Positions 47,851 through 59,304 of a stretch of DNA of 64,000 bases are shown one piece after another. How positions within the stretch are numbered: the first letter of the stretch is position 1; every line of letters starts with the position of its first letter. Origin of the DNA: Mycobacterium sp. BK086 (GTDB lineage: Bacteria > Actinomycetota > Actinomycetes > Mycobacteriales > Mycobacteriaceae); NCBI GenBank assembly GCA_004362315.1, contig SNWL01000004.1, positions 372,001 through 436,000 on the forward strand, given 5' to 3'. Both the position numbers and the translations under genes were made by a program. The notes under the pieces are model-generated. The model searched no databases. It saw nothing but the letters and a program-made list of their open reading frames with translations, and was not told the origin of the DNA.

Positions 47851-48387
47851 TCGCAGCGTCCAGGCCCCGCCGCGAAAATGCAGCGCGGTGCGACTGGCTG
47901 GCGCAATGTCCATGCGCCAGAACGACTTCGGTGGAGCATCCAGGGCATTGAGAATTACCGCGCGAATCACCGCGGGGTGGGTGGTCGCCACCGTTCGGCC
48001 CGCCGTCCGGCTGATATCGGCCAGCCAGCCGCGTACCCGGGCGACCAGCTCGACGATCGACTCCCCGTCATGCGGGCAGCTGTCGGGTTCGGTGAGCCAG
48101 CGGGTGAGCTGGACGGGCTGCACCTCGTCGAGACCCAGCCCGCGCCATTGACCGCAATCCAGGTCCGCCAGCCGGGTATCCACGATTGGGGTCAAGCCGA
48201 GCAGGTCGGCGGTCTGACGGGTCCGGGTCTCCGGCCCGCACAGCACCGTGTCGGCTGCACCGACGTCGAGTCCCGAAAGCTGGCTGCGGCCAAGCGCGTT
48301 GAGCGCTTCGTCGGCCGGAAATCGCCCGGCTGCCATGGCGTCGGTCATGGCGTGTGACACCAGGGTCAGCCGGACGACCTCACTCAC
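47830..48387 (-). CDS. Histidine-phosphatase family protein with degenerate RHG motif
   Basis: This 185-residue protein has the phosphoglycerate mutase/CobC-like fold. The N-terminal motif reads TLVSHAMTD where the family has VRHG: the nucleophile His remains but the Arg and Gly are lost. LCGPETRTRQTADLL keeps the second Arg, the acid region reads LADLDCGQWRG (Asp for the usual Glu), and the second His is kept in TTHPAVIRAVI. The GTG start overlaps the cbtA stop (GTGA), so it is coupled to a cobalamin-controlled operon. Weak or altered activity is likely. Confidence 0.8.
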   Translation of the reverse strand: MSEVVRLTLVSHAMTDAMAAGRFPADEALNALGRSQLSGLDVGAADTVLCGPETRTRQTADLLGLTPIVDTRLADLDCGQWRGLGLDEVQPVQLTRWLTEPDSCPHDGESIVELVARVRGWLADISRTAGRTVATTHPAVIRAVILNALDAPPKSFWRMDIAPASRTALHFRGGAWTLRSAVAGQ

Positions 48388-49190
48388 GCAGAGATGCGCT
48401 CCTGCTCCTTGCTGTCGAGAAGCCTGGACAGCATGGCCGCACCGAACAGTCCGATCGTCGCCCAGACGATCACCTGAGTGCCCAACGCATACAGCCGGAA
48501 CTCGTACAGATCGGCCGCGGGGAATCCCGGAAAAACGATCGTCCCGGCGTCGTTGACAATCGGGCCGGGCGTCTCGTTGATCGTCGGCAGGATGAGCATG
48601 ACGATCGCCACCGCGACGATGTAGGCGCCGCCGCCGGCCAGCGTCGCGTTCCAGGCACCGAGTTTGGGCGTGAGCTGGAAGGCGAGGTAGACCGAGGCGA
48701 CCATCAACAGTGCGGACAGCGCCACCATCAGGATGTACAGCAGTGCACGCTGCTTGATGGTTTCTTCGAGACTTGTCGCGGGCGGGTTGGGCGGATACTT
48801 GAGCGCGGGCACCACCCACAGCGCGATGAGCATCGCGGCAGCAGTCAGGACCGCCAGCTTGCGAGCAGACACATTGCTGATCCGGCTGTACGCCACGCAG
48901 AAGACGACGGCGAACAACGCGCCCAGCGCCACGCTGAAGAGCAGTACGCCCAGCCCCATACCGATGTTGGATTGCACGGCGCGGGTGAACAGCTCGCCGC
49001 CTTCTTCATGACCGTGACCGTGACCGTGGCCGGACGACGCCTCCATGGCCTCGTGTGCCGCGGCGGTGCCGTCCTCGAAATCGATGGCCCGGCCGACGAT
49101 CGGTTCGATGAAGATCTTCGACCAGATGAATCCGAGCACGCCTGCAAGGGCGCCGGCCAGAATGCCGCGCCAGATTATTGACTTTTCCAT
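48384..49190 (-). CDS. cbtA: CbtA, predicted cobalt transporter subunit
   Basis: This 268-residue protein has about seven membrane segments and a His-rich loop (SSGHGHGHGHEEGG) near residue 53 that could bind cobalt. The CbtA family is predicted to form a B12-regulated cobalt uptake system with CbtB. ATG 49190 begins EKSIIWRGILAGALAG; the longer frame overlaps cbtB. 22 bases after cbtB and coupled to the phosphatase. Confidence 0.88.
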   Translation of the reverse strand: MEKSIIWRGILAGALAGVLGFIWSKIFIEPIVGRAIDFEDGTAAAHEAMEASSGHGHGHGHEEGGELFTRAVQSNIGMGLGVLLFSVALGALFAVVFCVAYSRISNVSARKLAVLTAAAMLIALWVVPALKYPPNPPATSLEETIKQRALLYILMVALSALLMVASVYLAFQLTPKLGAWNATLAGGGAYIVAVAIVMLILPTINETPGPIVNDAGTIVFPGFPAADLYEFRLYALGTQVIVWATIGLFGAAMLSRLLDSKEQERISA

Positions 49191-49212
49191 GTGTTTGGCT
49201 GGATTCCTCTGA

Positions 49213-49428
49213 CTAGTGGCAGGGGAAGCCGAGCAGATGGCGGGCGTCATGCACGAATTCGTGGATGTACATGTTGTCGCCGAACACCGAGGTGGCGCCC
49301 TGATCGACGCCGACGAAGTAGAGGACCAGCAGCGCGAAGAAGGCGGTCAGCGAGAGCCAGACGACGGCCTTGGTGGCCGACAGGTCGACGGCACGAGACC
49401 GGCCCGACTGCGTTTGCGGAGTAGTCAT
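49213..49428 (-). CDS. cbtB: CbtB, predicted cobalt transporter subunit
   Basis: This 71-residue protein has one membrane segment (about residues 22-42) and a C-terminal metal-binding tail YIHEFVHDARHLLGFPCH, the family signature. First gene of cbtB-cbtA-phosphatase, preceded by aaagga and by a cobalamin riboswitch. Confidence 0.88.
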   Translation of the reverse strand: MTTPQTQSGRSRAVDLSATKAVVWLSLTAFFALLVLYFVGVDQGATSVFGDNMYIHEFVHDARHLLGFPCH

Positions 49429-49439
49429 GGGAGTCCTTT

Positions 49440-49548
49440 CAGGGAGCTGCGCGTCCCAAATGTGAACCTTGACGGGCTTCGGGTCTGACTGTCAACAGTG
49501 GCGCGACCGTTCTGGAGTTTCACCAGATTCCTCGGCTCGTCTCTTACA
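49440..49548 (-). ncRNA. Cobalamin riboswitch upstream of cbtB
   Basis: On the minus strand the core reads GAATCTGGTGAAACTCCAG (49530-49512), then GCGCCACTGTTGAC (49504-49491), close to the adenosylcobalamin aptamer consensus, followed by CAGACCCGAAGCCC as a B12-box-like segment. GGGACGCGCAGCTCCC nearer the gene can form a hairpin next to the aaagga site and may be the expression platform. Cobalamin should repress the cobalt uptake genes. Confidence 0.82.
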
Positions 49549-49554
49549 TCGAGG

Positions 49555-49560
49555 ATGTTA
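49555..49560 (-). promoter_or_regulatory. Candidate -10 for the cbtB riboswitch transcript
   Basis: On the minus strand TAACAT (within TATAACAT) fits TANNNT with +1 near 49548, just before the aptamer. The start is only about 14 bases downstream of the ybjQ stop. Confidence 0.45.
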
Positions 49561-49573
49561 TACCCGAGCGGGT

Positions 49574-49942
49574 TTAGCTGGCGCCGTAACCCAGTTGCTG
49601 CGCGGTGTACTTGGCGGCATCGCTGACCGGGACGGCCTGCACGGCCGTGCCGTAGGCGCAGATCTCGGTCCAGACATCGCCGAGTTCGGTGGTGTCGAAC
49701 CGCATTCCGATGATCGCGTTGCCGCCGCGGTTGCGGGCCTCGTTCATCAGCCGGTTCATCGCCTCATTGCGGCTCTCGGCGAGGTTCTTGGTCATGCCCT
49801 GCAGCTCGCCGCCGAACATGCTCTTGAAGCCGGCACCCATCTGGGAGAAGGCATTGCGCGATCGCACGGTGAGACCGAAGACCTCGCCGCATACCCGCTG
49901 GATCTCCCAGCCCGGAATGTCGTTGGTGGTAACCACAAGCAT
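49574..49942 (-). CDS. YbjQ/UPF0145 family protein
   Basis: This 122-residue protein resembles the YbjQ heavy-metal-binding-domain family. It has VVTTNDIPGWEIQRVCGEVFG at the start, SRNEAMNRLMNEARNRGGNA in the middle and IGMRFDTTELG near residue 79. Members form pentamers; the role is not established. It sits between the clpC1 terminator and the cobalamin-controlled operon with no shared regulation seen. Confidence 0.82.
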   Translation of the reverse strand: MLVVTTNDIPGWEIQRVCGEVFGLTVRSRNAFSQMGAGFKSMFGGELQGMTKNLAESRNEAMNRLMNEARNRGGNAIIGMRFDTTELGDVWTEICAYGTAVQAVPVSDAAKYTAQQLGYGAS

Positions 49943-49970
49943 GAGCAGAGACTAGAGATTCATCGTGAAT

Positions 49971-50008
49971 ACGAAAAGACCCCCGACATATGTCGGGGGT
50001 CTTTTCGT
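49971..50008 (-). terminator. Perfect 38-base palindromic terminator after clpC1
   Basis: The left half acgaaaagacccccgacat is followed directly by its exact reverse complement, 19 bases per arm. The stem contains a GACCCCCGACAT core and ends with TCTTTTCGT. It lies 7 bases past the clpC1 stop and 28 before the ybjQ start, so it can stop clpC1 transcripts and would fold equally on the other strand. Confidence 0.85.
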
Positions 50009-50015
50009 CGTTCGT

Positions 50016-52544
<2,529 letters not shown>

Positions 52545-52573
52545 CGTCGGTTACCTGCTCTCCATCACGATTA

Positions 52574-52612
52574 GGTACAGCGGTAGTCACCACGTACCTG
52601 CCGTCCACTCTA
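52574..52612 (-). promoter_or_regulatory. clpC1 promoter region with a near-symmetric operator candidate
   Basis: On the minus strand TAGAGT (52612-52607) fits TANNNT with +1 near 52600. Just downstream a 25-base near-palindrome (52574-52598) has GGTAC/GTACC ends and inner GGT/ACC arms. ClgR activates clpC1 in relatives, but its consensus is not clearly matched. Nothing else was recognised in the 272-base clpC1-lsr2 gap. Confidence 0.35.
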
Positions 52613-52816
52613 ATGGGAGGCCCCGGGAGGCGTCCTCCCTTGCCCACCCATACCGCGTCCCTAGCGGTGCGGACCTAGCACACCAACGCAGCTAGGCGCC
52701 GAAACGTTTCCAGTAATGGCCGACGGCCACTTCGCCGCAAGCGAACTCCGCCGGCGCCCGAAATGGGCGCGATGGGCGGATTTGCCGGAGAGAGGGCGCT
52801 GGCGGCCCGTCCGGAT

Positions 52817-53158
52817 CTAGGTGGCGGCGTGGAAGGCGTCGATGATGTCGGCCGGGATGCGTCCCCTGGTCGACACCTTGTGACCGTTGCGGCGAGCCCA
52901 GTCGCGGATCGCGGCGCTCTGCTCCCGGTCGATGGCAGCACGACCTCGGCCGGCCGGACCCGAGCGGCCCCGGCGGCGGCCACCGACACGGCGGCTGGCC
53001 TCGACCCACTGCTTGAGATCGTTGCGGAGTTTCTGAGCATTCTTCGAAGAAAGATCGATCTCATAGCTCACACCGTCGAGCGCGAATTCGACCGTTTCAT
53101 CGGCGGCGCCTGCCCCGTCGAAATCATCGACGAGAGTGACGGTTACTTTCTTGGCCAT
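52817..53158 (-). CDS. lsr2: Lsr2, H-NS-like nucleoid protein
   Basis: This 113-residue protein (Rv3597c) has an N-terminal beta-rich dimerisation domain (residues 1-65), a basic Arg/Gly linker and a C-terminal DNA-binding domain with [20 protein letters not shown], whose RGR inserts in the AT-rich minor groove. It silences horizontally acquired and AT-rich genes. Start follows gtgagg. Located between lysS and clpC1 as in other mycobacteria. Confidence 0.96.
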   Translation of the reverse strand: MAKKVTVTLVDDFDGAGAADETVEFALDGVSYEIDLSSKNAQKLRNDLKQWVEASRRVGGRRRGRSGPAGRGRAAIDREQSAAIRDWARRNGHKVSTRGRIPADIIDAFHAAT

Positions 53159-53218
53159 TGCCTCACTGAATCCTTAATCCTGCGCCACAACAGCCGCTAG
53201 TTGGGCGTCTTCAAACAC

Positions 53219-53246
53219 TGTGCCACCAATCTGCCACATTGGCACA
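53219..53246. promoter_or_regulatory. Inverted repeat between lysS and lsr2
   Basis: TGTGCCA (53219-53225) and TGGCACA (53240-53246) are perfect 7-base arms, with CCAAT/ATTGG nested inside. It lies about 60 bases upstream of lsr2, so it could be an lsr2 operator or a weak lysS terminator. It has no T-run. Confidence 0.35.
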
Positions 53247-53277
53247 CGGCATTCAACAAGCTTTGGATCGGTGCACT

Positions 53278-54798
53278 TCAGCCATGCCGGCGAACAATCG
53301 GGAACAAAACCGTTTCCCTAATTGACAAGCCGGTGAGAACCATCAACAGGCGATCGATACCCATTCCGGTTCCGGTGGTCGGCGGCATCGCATACTCCAT
53401 CGCCGCCAGGAAATCCTCGTCGAGTGCCATCGCCTCGTCATCGCCGGCGGCCGCCGCCCTGGCCTGGGCCTCGAAGCGTTCGCGCTGAACAATCGGATCG
53501 ACGAGTTCGGAGTAGCCCGTCGCCAACTCCATTCCGCGCGCGTACAGATCCCACTTCTCGGTCACGCCAGGAATACTGCGATGCTGCCGGGTCAGCGGTG
53601 TGGTCTCGACCGGGAAATCCTTGACAAATGTCGGGGCCCACAAGTGGTCGCCGACGGTGTGCTCCCACAGTTCTTCGATGAGCTTGCCGTGCCCGTAGCC
53701 GCGATCCCGCGGGATCTCGATGTCGAGACGGTCGGCAATAGCGAGTAGGTATTCCAACGATGTGTCGGGGGTGATCTCTTCACCGAGAGCTTCGGACAAC
53801 GACGGGTACATTTGAATCGACGGCCATTCACCGTCGATGTCATAGATAGTCCCGTCCGGCAATGGCACTTGCCGAGTCCCGATAGCCTCATCCGCCACTT
53901 CTTGAATAACGTCGCGCGTGACGATCGCCGAATCGTCATACGTTCCCCAAGCCTGATAAGTCTCGAGCATCGAGAATTCCGGTGAATGTGTGGAATCCGC
54001 ACCTTCGTTTCGGAAGTTCCGATTCAGCTCGAAAACCTTCTCCAGCCCGCCGACGACGCAGCGCTTGAGGAACAACTCCGGAGCGATCCGCAGGTACAGG
54101 TCCGCGTCGAGGGCATTGGAATGGGTGACGAACGGCCGGGCCGCCGCCCCGCCGGCCAGCGTCTGCAGCATCGGGGTCTCGACCTCGAGGAAGTCGCGGC
54201 GCTCCAGCGCATGGCGAACCGCGCGCACGACGGCGATGCGCTGGCGGGCCACCTCACGGGCCTGCGGACGCACGATGAGGTCGACGTAGCGCTGCCGGAC
54301 CCGGGATTCCTCGCTCATCTCCTTATGGGCGACGGGCAGCGGGCGCAACGCCTTGCTGGCCATTTGCCAGGAGTCGGCCAGAACCGAGAGCTCGCCGCGG
54401 CGTGAGCTGATCACCTCGCCGTGCACGAACACGATGTCGCCGAGGTCGACCTCGGCCTTCCAGGCTTCCAGCGCTTCTTCGCCCACACCGGCCAGGCTGA
54501 TCATGGCCTGCAGCTGGGTGCCGTCGCCTTCCTGCAGCGTGGCGAAGCACAGCTTGCCCGAATTCCTGGCGAAGACCACCCGGCCAGCGACGCCGACGAG
54601 GTCGCCGGTGGTGGTGTCGGCGGCCAGGTCGGGGTAGCCGGCGCGGATCTGCGCCAGCGAATGGGTGCGCGGCACCGAGACGGGGTACGGATCTTTTCCG
54701 TCGGCCAGCAGGGCCTCGCGCTTGCCCTGGCGGATCCGGAACTGTTCGGGGACGTCTGGGCCCGCGTGGTCGGTATCCGGAGTATCTGCAGAGCTCAC
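53278..54798 (-). CDS. lysS: Lysyl-tRNA synthetase (class II)
   Basis: This 506-residue class II synthetase (Rv3598c) has the N-terminal OB-fold (residues 60-160), motif 2 [18 protein letters not shown] near 270 and motif 3 [13 protein letters not shown] near 480. It charges tRNA-Lys. Upstream it is divergent from the PLP enzyme across 23 bases; downstream is lsr2. Confidence 0.95.
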   Translation of the reverse strand: MSSADTPDTDHAGPDVPEQFRIRQGKREALLADGKDPYPVSVPRTHSLAQIRAGYPDLAADTTTGDLVGVAGRVVFARNSGKLCFATLQEGDGTQLQAMISLAGVGEEALEAWKAEVDLGDIVFVHGEVISSRRGELSVLADSWQMASKALRPLPVAHKEMSEESRVRQRYVDLIVRPQAREVARQRIAVVRAVRHALERRDFLEVETPMLQTLAGGAAARPFVTHSNALDADLYLRIAPELFLKRCVVGGLEKVFELNRNFRNEGADSTHSPEFSMLETYQAWGTYDDSAIVTRDVIQEVADEAIGTRQVPLPDGTIYDIDGEWPSIQMYPSLSEALGEEITPDTSLEYLLAIADRLDIEIPRDRGYGHGKLIEELWEHTVGDHLWAPTFVKDFPVETTPLTRQHRSIPGVTEKWDLYARGMELATGYSELVDPIVQRERFEAQARAAAAGDDEAMALDEDFLAAMEYAMPPTTGTGMGIDRLLMVLTGLSIRETVLFPIVRRHG

Positions 54799-54821
54799 GA
54801 CGTGCCAGCTTAAATGAGGTC

Positions 54822-56102
54822 ATGAAGTCCCTCATAAACGCGGCCGCGGTGGCAGCCCTGGCCGACGAGCGGGTGGACTTGCGATACAAGGGGTTGCCTG
54901 CCGCGTGGGCGGGCCTGACCGCCACAGAAATCTGCGCCGCCGCGCCCGATCTGTTCGACGCCGGGCCGCTGGGACCGGTGTGTGTCCTGTCCGAGCAGGC
55001 GCTGAGCCACAACCTGGCCACGATGGCCGACTGGTGCTCGCGGCACGGTGTCGAGCTGGCACCGCATGGCAAGACGCATATGTCTCCGCAGTTACTGGCC
55101 CGCCAGTTCGAGGCCGGCGCGTGCGCGGTGACGGCGGCCACGATCAGTCAGGTGCGGACGTACCGGGCATTCGGGGTGCGCGAGGTGGTGCTGGCCAACG
55201 AACTGGTCGACGCCGCGGGGCTGGCCTGGCTGGCAGCCGAACTCGACGACGACGCCGATTTCCGGCTGATCTGCTGGGTGGACTCGGTTCGCGGGGTCGA
55301 GCTGATGACTTCCGCGCTGCAGGCCGCCTCGGCCCGCCGGCCCGTCGACGTCTGCGTCGAGCTCGGCGCGACGGGAACGCGCACCGGCTGCCGCGACGAC
55401 GCCACCGCCGACGCGGTCGCCACGGCGGCGCTGGCCAGTCCGCGGCTTCGGCTGGTCGGGGTGGCCGGCTATGAGGCCGCCCTCGGCCACGACGTCTCGG
55501 AGGCCGGCGCGGCGCCGGTGCGCGAGTACCTGACGTGGGTGCGGGCGGTCGCCGCCCGGCTCGCCCCGCGCTGTGAGGCGCCCGAAGTGATCGTAACAGC
55601 CGGTGGCAGTACGCATTTCGATCTGGTGGCACAGGTGCTGACAGGACCGTGGCGCACGATCCTGCGCAGCGGTGCGTATCTGACCAACGACGACGGGCTG
55701 TACCTGCGGACCTCGCCGCTGACCAGGCCGGGGGCTGCGCCCGGCGGGTTCGTCGCGGCGATGGCCGTGTGGGCGCAGGTGTGCTCGCGGCCCGAGCCCG
55801 GTCTGGCATTGCTGACGATGGGCCGCCGCGATGTGTCGTTCGATCAGGATTTGCCTGTCCCGCAACGACTTCGGGATGGATCAGGCTGGGTGGACGGCGC
55901 GCTGACGGACTGCCGGGTGGTCAAGCTCAACGACCAGCACGCGTTCCTGTCGCTGTCGCCGGCCGCCGAAGAGGTCGTGGAGGTCGGCAGCTGGATTTCG
56001 TTCGGGGTGTCGCACCCGTGCACGGTGTTCGACAAGTGGCAGCTGATCCCGGTGCTCGAGGAGCACGGCCAGGTGACCGAATTGGTGCGGACCTTTTTCT
56101 AG
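54822..56102 (+). CDS. D-serine deaminase-like (alanine racemase-fold) PLP enzyme
   Basis: This 426-residue protein has a fold-type III PLP barrel. The PLP lysine sits in [14 protein letters not shown] near residue 86, and a C-terminal zinc-site-like [10 protein letters not shown] near 400 resembles eukaryotic-type D-serine dehydratase and D-threonine aldolase. It may degrade a D-amino acid or hydroxy-amino acid. Start ATG 54822. It is inserted between lysS and coaX, with no counterpart recalled there in M. tuberculosis. The stop shares CTAG with coaX. Confidence 0.8.
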   Translation: MKSLINAAAVAALADERVDLRYKGLPAAWAGLTATEICAAAPDLFDAGPLGPVCVLSEQALSHNLATMADWCSRHGVELAPHGKTHMSPQLLARQFEAGACAVTAATISQVRTYRAFGVREVVLANELVDAAGLAWLAAELDDDADFRLICWVDSVRGVELMTSALQAASARRPVDVCVELGATGTRTGCRDDATADAVATAALASPRLRLVGVAGYEAALGHDVSEAGAAPVREYLTWVRAVAARLAPRCEAPEVIVTAGGSTHFDLVAQVLTGPWRTILRSGAYLTNDDGLYLRTSPLTRPGAAPGGFVAAMAVWAQVCSRPEPGLALLTMGRRDVSFDQDLPVPQRLRDGSGWVDGALTDCRVVKLNDQHAFLSLSPAAEEVVEVGSWISFGVSHPCTVFDKWQLIPVLEEHGQVTELVRTFF

Positions 56103-56914
56103 CGCGCCGATTTGATCCGGCCGCGCTGGTTGTCCCGGTTGCGTTCGAACACCATTCGCAGCCCGTCGAGGGTGAGGTGCTGGTCGTAGTGCTGCACGGT
56201 GTGCAGATCGGGCAGCATCAGCGGAGCTGAATGACCGGTGGCCACCACCGCGACATCGGAACCGGCGAAGCCGTCGACGTCCTCGCGGATCCGATTCACC
56301 AATCCGTCCACCAGGCCGGCGAATCCGAACAGCGCCCCGGCCTGCATGCATTCCACGGTGTTCTTGCCGACCACCGACCGCGGCCTGGTGAGTTCGACGC
56401 GCCGCAAGGCCGCCGATCGCGCGGCTGCCGCATCCGAGGACACCTGAACGCCGGGAGCGATTGCCCCGCCGAGGAATTCACCCTTGGCCGATACCACGTC
56501 GACGCAGATCGACGAGCCGAAATCCACCACGATCGCGGCGGAGGAGAACTTGGCGTAGGCGGCCAAGCAGTTGACGATCCGGTCGGCGCCGACCTCTTTG
56601 GGATTGTCGACGAGCAGCGGGATCCCGGTGCGCACCCCGGGCTCGATGAGAACGTGCGGCACCCCTGCCCAGTACTGGTCGAGCATGACCCGCACCTCGT
56701 GCATGACCGAGGGGACGGTGGACAGCCCGGTAGCGCCGGTGAGGCGCTCGGAGTCGTCGCCGATCAGTCCCTCGATGGTGAGCGCAAGCTCGTCGGCAGT
56801 CACCTCGGGCTCCGTGCGAATCCGCCACTGCTGCGTCACTTTCGCATGATCTCCGGATCCGGAGATCAACCCGACGACGGTGTGGGTGTTGCGGACATCG
56901 ATGGCCAGCAGCAC
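56099..56914 (-). CDS. coaX: CoaX, type III pantothenate kinase
   Basis: This 271-residue ASKHA kinase (Rv3600c) has the N-terminal phosphate-binding [16 protein letters not shown], the catalytic [13 protein letters not shown] near residue 102 and [14 protein letters not shown] near 128. It phosphorylates pantothenate, the first step of CoA synthesis. It follows panC-panD, so precursor supply and activation are in one run. In M. tuberculosis the CoaA kinase is the main activity and CoaX may be silent. Confidence 0.92.
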   Translation of the reverse strand: MLLAIDVRNTHTVVGLISGSGDHAKVTQQWRIRTEPEVTADELALTIEGLIGDDSERLTGATGLSTVPSVMHEVRVMLDQYWAGVPHVLIEPGVRTGIPLLVDNPKEVGADRIVNCLAAYAKFSSAAIVVDFGSSICVDVVSAKGEFLGGAIAPGVQVSSDAAAARSAALRRVELTRPRSVVGKNTVECMQAGALFGFAGLVDGLVNRIREDVDGFAGSDVAVVATGHSAPLMLPDLHTVQHYDQHLTLDGLRMVFERNRDNQRGRIKSAR

Positions 56915-56916
56915 GG

Positions 56917-57333
56917 CTAACCCACCGTCCGGGGCGACAGCAGATCGGTCACGTCATCGGGCACATACGCCGGGTCGTCACCGAGGTCGATCTGCCGGTT
57001 GTCGGCGTCGACGAACACCACGCGCGGCCGATAGGCCCGCGCCTCGGCATCCTCCATCACGCCGTAGGCGATCAGGATGACCAGATCGCCTGGATGGACC
57101 AGATGGGCTGCCGCACCGTTGATTCCGATTACTCCGGTGCCACGCTGCCCGGTGATCACGTAGGTTTCCAGCCGCGCACCGTTGTCGATGTCGACGATCG
57201 TCACCTGCTCACCCTCGAGCAGGTCGGCGGCGTCCATCAGGTCGGCATCCACGGTCACCGATCCCACGTAGTGCAGGTCGGCATGCGTCACCGTGGCGCG
57301 GTGGATCTTGGACTTCAGCATCGTTCGGAACAT
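56917..57333 (-). CDS. panD: PanD, aspartate 1-decarboxylase
   Basis: This 138-residue pyruvoyl-dependent enzyme (Rv3601c) makes beta-alanine. The self-processing site Gly24-Ser25 is present in [10 protein letters not shown], and the pyrazinamide-relevant C-terminal tail is longer than in E. coli. ATG 57333 overlaps the panC stop (ATGA); an upstream in-frame ATG at 57345 is rejected. Confidence 0.95.
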   Translation of the reverse strand: MFRTMLKSKIHRATVTHADLHYVGSVTVDADLMDAADLLEGEQVTIVDIDNGARLETYVITGQRGTGVIGINGAAAHLVHPGDLVILIAYGVMEDAEARAYRPRVVFVDADNRQIDLGDDPAYVPDDVTDLLSPRTVG

Positions 57334-58262
57334 CAGTTCCTCCAAGTGATTTCGTTGTGCTCACCGTTGCGGCCGCCGGGCGGGGCGGTGTCGGTGGACA
57401 GGTCGATGGCGATGTTGTCCAGCAGCCTGGTGGCGCCGAGCCGGGCGGCGACCAGCAGCCGGGCCGGGCCGTAGGCGGGGGCGGGCTCCAGTTTCGGGCC
57501 GCGCACTTCCAGATAGTCGACCTCGAAGGCGGGCACCTCGTCGAGGACCGCACGGGCCGCGTCCAGCGCCGCGTCGGCTCCGCCTGCCGCACCGTACATT
57601 CCGGCCAGCAGCGCCGCCGACAGTGCGCCTGCCTGTTCGCGTTCCTCGGGCGTGAGGTAGCGGTTGCGCGACGACATGGCCAGGCCGTCGGATTCCCGCA
57701 CGATGGGCACCCCGACGACACGTACGTCGACGTTGAGGTCGTCGACCATCTGCCGGATCAGCGCCAGCTGCTGGTAGTCCTTTTCGCCGAAGAACGCCCG
57801 GTCCGGCCGCACGATCTGCAGCAGCTTCAGGACGACGGTCAACATGCCGGCGAAATGCCCTGGCCGCGAAGCACCTTCGAGCTGGGCTCCCAGCGGTCCC
57901 GGGTGCACCGTGGTGCGCGGGCCGTCGGGGTACATCGCCGACACGTTGGGTGTGAACACCACCTCGACACCTTCGGCGCGCAACAGGTCGAGATCGGAGT
58001 CCAGCGTGCGCGGGTAGGCGTCGAGATCCTCGCTGGGCCCGAACTGCAAGGGATTCACGAAGATCGACACCACGACCACCGCGCCGGGCACCCGCTTGGC
58101 GGACCGCACCAGCGTCAGGTGGCCGTCGTGCAATGCACCCATCGTCGGCACCAGCATCACCCGACGCCCGGTGTGCCGCAGCGCGCGGGTGACGTCGGAA
58201 ACCGCCGCGGGGGCCGAGTACACATTGAGCGTTCCGGCGGTGAATTGCGGGCCCGGGGTCAT
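57333..58262 (-). CDS. panC: PanC, pantothenate synthetase
   Basis: This 309-residue ATP-dependent ligase (Rv3602c) joins pantoate and beta-alanine. [16 protein letters not shown] near residue 38 holds the HIGH-like motif, [15 protein letters not shown] near 157 and the KMSKS-like SSRNRYL near 195. 4-base overlaps with both the DUF2520 gene and panD. Confidence 0.95.
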   Translation of the reverse strand: MTPGPQFTAGTLNVYSAPAAVSDVTRALRHTGRRVMLVPTMGALHDGHLTLVRSAKRVPGAVVVVSIFVNPLQFGPSEDLDAYPRTLDSDLDLLRAEGVEVVFTPNVSAMYPDGPRTTVHPGPLGAQLEGASRPGHFAGMLTVVLKLLQIVRPDRAFFGEKDYQQLALIRQMVDDLNVDVRVVGVPIVRESDGLAMSSRNRYLTPEEREQAGALSAALLAGMYGAAGGADAALDAARAVLDEVPAFEVDYLEVRGPKLEPAPAYGPARLLVAARLGATRLLDNIAIDLSTDTAPPGGRNGEHNEITWRN

Positions 58263-59218
58263 CGTCGCGGTCCTTGCCCTGACCAGTTGGTCAACACCTC
58301 AACAACCTCCTCGGGAGCATGCGCACGCTGGGCGGTACGCAGCGAGTTCGCGCAATAGGCTTGTGCTAGTTCGGAATCCACGTGATCGAGGGCGGCGAGG
58401 TGACCGGCGACGGCGGCGGCATCGCCACGCGCCACCGGTCCGGTCAGCGCCGCCTGGCCGCGCTGCAAGGTGTTCTCCAGCGCGGCACGGGCCAACGGAC
58501 CGATGATTCGTTCGGCCAGACCACCGGGAGCGTCGACCACGAGTTCTTGTCCGAGCAGCTCCTGCCCGGACAGCGAGGCGCGCAACGCGTCCAGGGCGTC
58601 GGCCAGCACCGTGACGAGGTGGTTGCTCGCGTGGGCCAAAGCCGCGTGATAAAGCGTTCGCGAATCTTCGCGCACCCCGAACGGCTCGCCGCCGATCTCC
58701 AGGACCAGCGACTGGGCAATCGCGTAGCCGATCTCGTCGGCCGCGGTGACCCCGAAACAGCTGTCGGCCAGCCGGACGATGTCCTCGTCGGCGCCGGTGA
58801 ACGTCATCGCCGGGTGAATGGCCAACGGGACGCAGCCCTGCTCGGCCAGCGGCGTCAGGATGCCGACCCCGTTGGCGCCGGAGGTGTGCACCACGATCGT
58901 TCCGCGGTGCACCGCACCGGTGGCCGCCAGGCCGTTGACCAAGCCGGGCAATTCGGAATCGGGCACGGTCAACAGCAGCAGCTCGGCCCGGTCGGCGACG
59001 TCGGGCACCGGCAGGATCTCGGTATCGGGCAGCCGTCGCTCGGCCAGGCGCCGCGAGGTCGTCGAGATCGCGCTGCAGGCCACCACGACATGCTCGGCGC
59101 GCTCAAGCGCGACACCGAGCGCGGTGCCGACGCGGCCGGCCGAGACGATGCCGACCTTGAGCCGGGCCGGGCGCAAGCCGCTGGGGGTCCCCACCGTAGA
59201 CGACCTCGCTGACGTCAA
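58259..59218 (-). CDS. Rossmann-like/DUF2520 oxidoreductase family protein (Rv3603c)
   Basis: This protein of about 319 residues has an N-terminal NAD(P)-binding [18 protein letters not shown] near residue 22 and a helical C-terminal domain as in the 6-phosphogluconate dehydrogenase fold. Being upstream of panC it may be a ketopantoate-reductase-like or unknown pantoate enzyme, but no catalytic proof is visible. The start TTG 59218 or GTG 59194 (gcgagg nine bases before) are both possible. Confidence 0.82.
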   Translation of the reverse strand: MTSARSSTVGTPSGLRPARLKVGIVSAGRVGTALGVALERAEHVVVACSAISTTSRRLAERRLPDTEILPVPDVADRAELLLLTVPDSELPGLVNGLAATGAVHRGTIVVHTSGANGVGILTPLAEQGCVPLAIHPAMTFTGADEDIVRLADSCFGVTAADEIGYAIAQSLVLEIGGEPFGVREDSRTLYHAALAHASNHLVTVLADALDALRASLSGQELLGQELVVDAPGGLAERIIGPLARAALENTLQRGQAALTGPVARGDAAAVAGHLAALDHVDSELAQAYCANSLRTAQRAHAPEEVVEVLTNWSGQGPRR

Positions 59219-59304
59219 TGAGTGTGTTCGTTCCAGTCCTGAGTCAGGTACCGGACGGTCCCGACAAGACTAACCCGGCCGCAGCCGGGCTCTGACCAGG
59301 TGTG

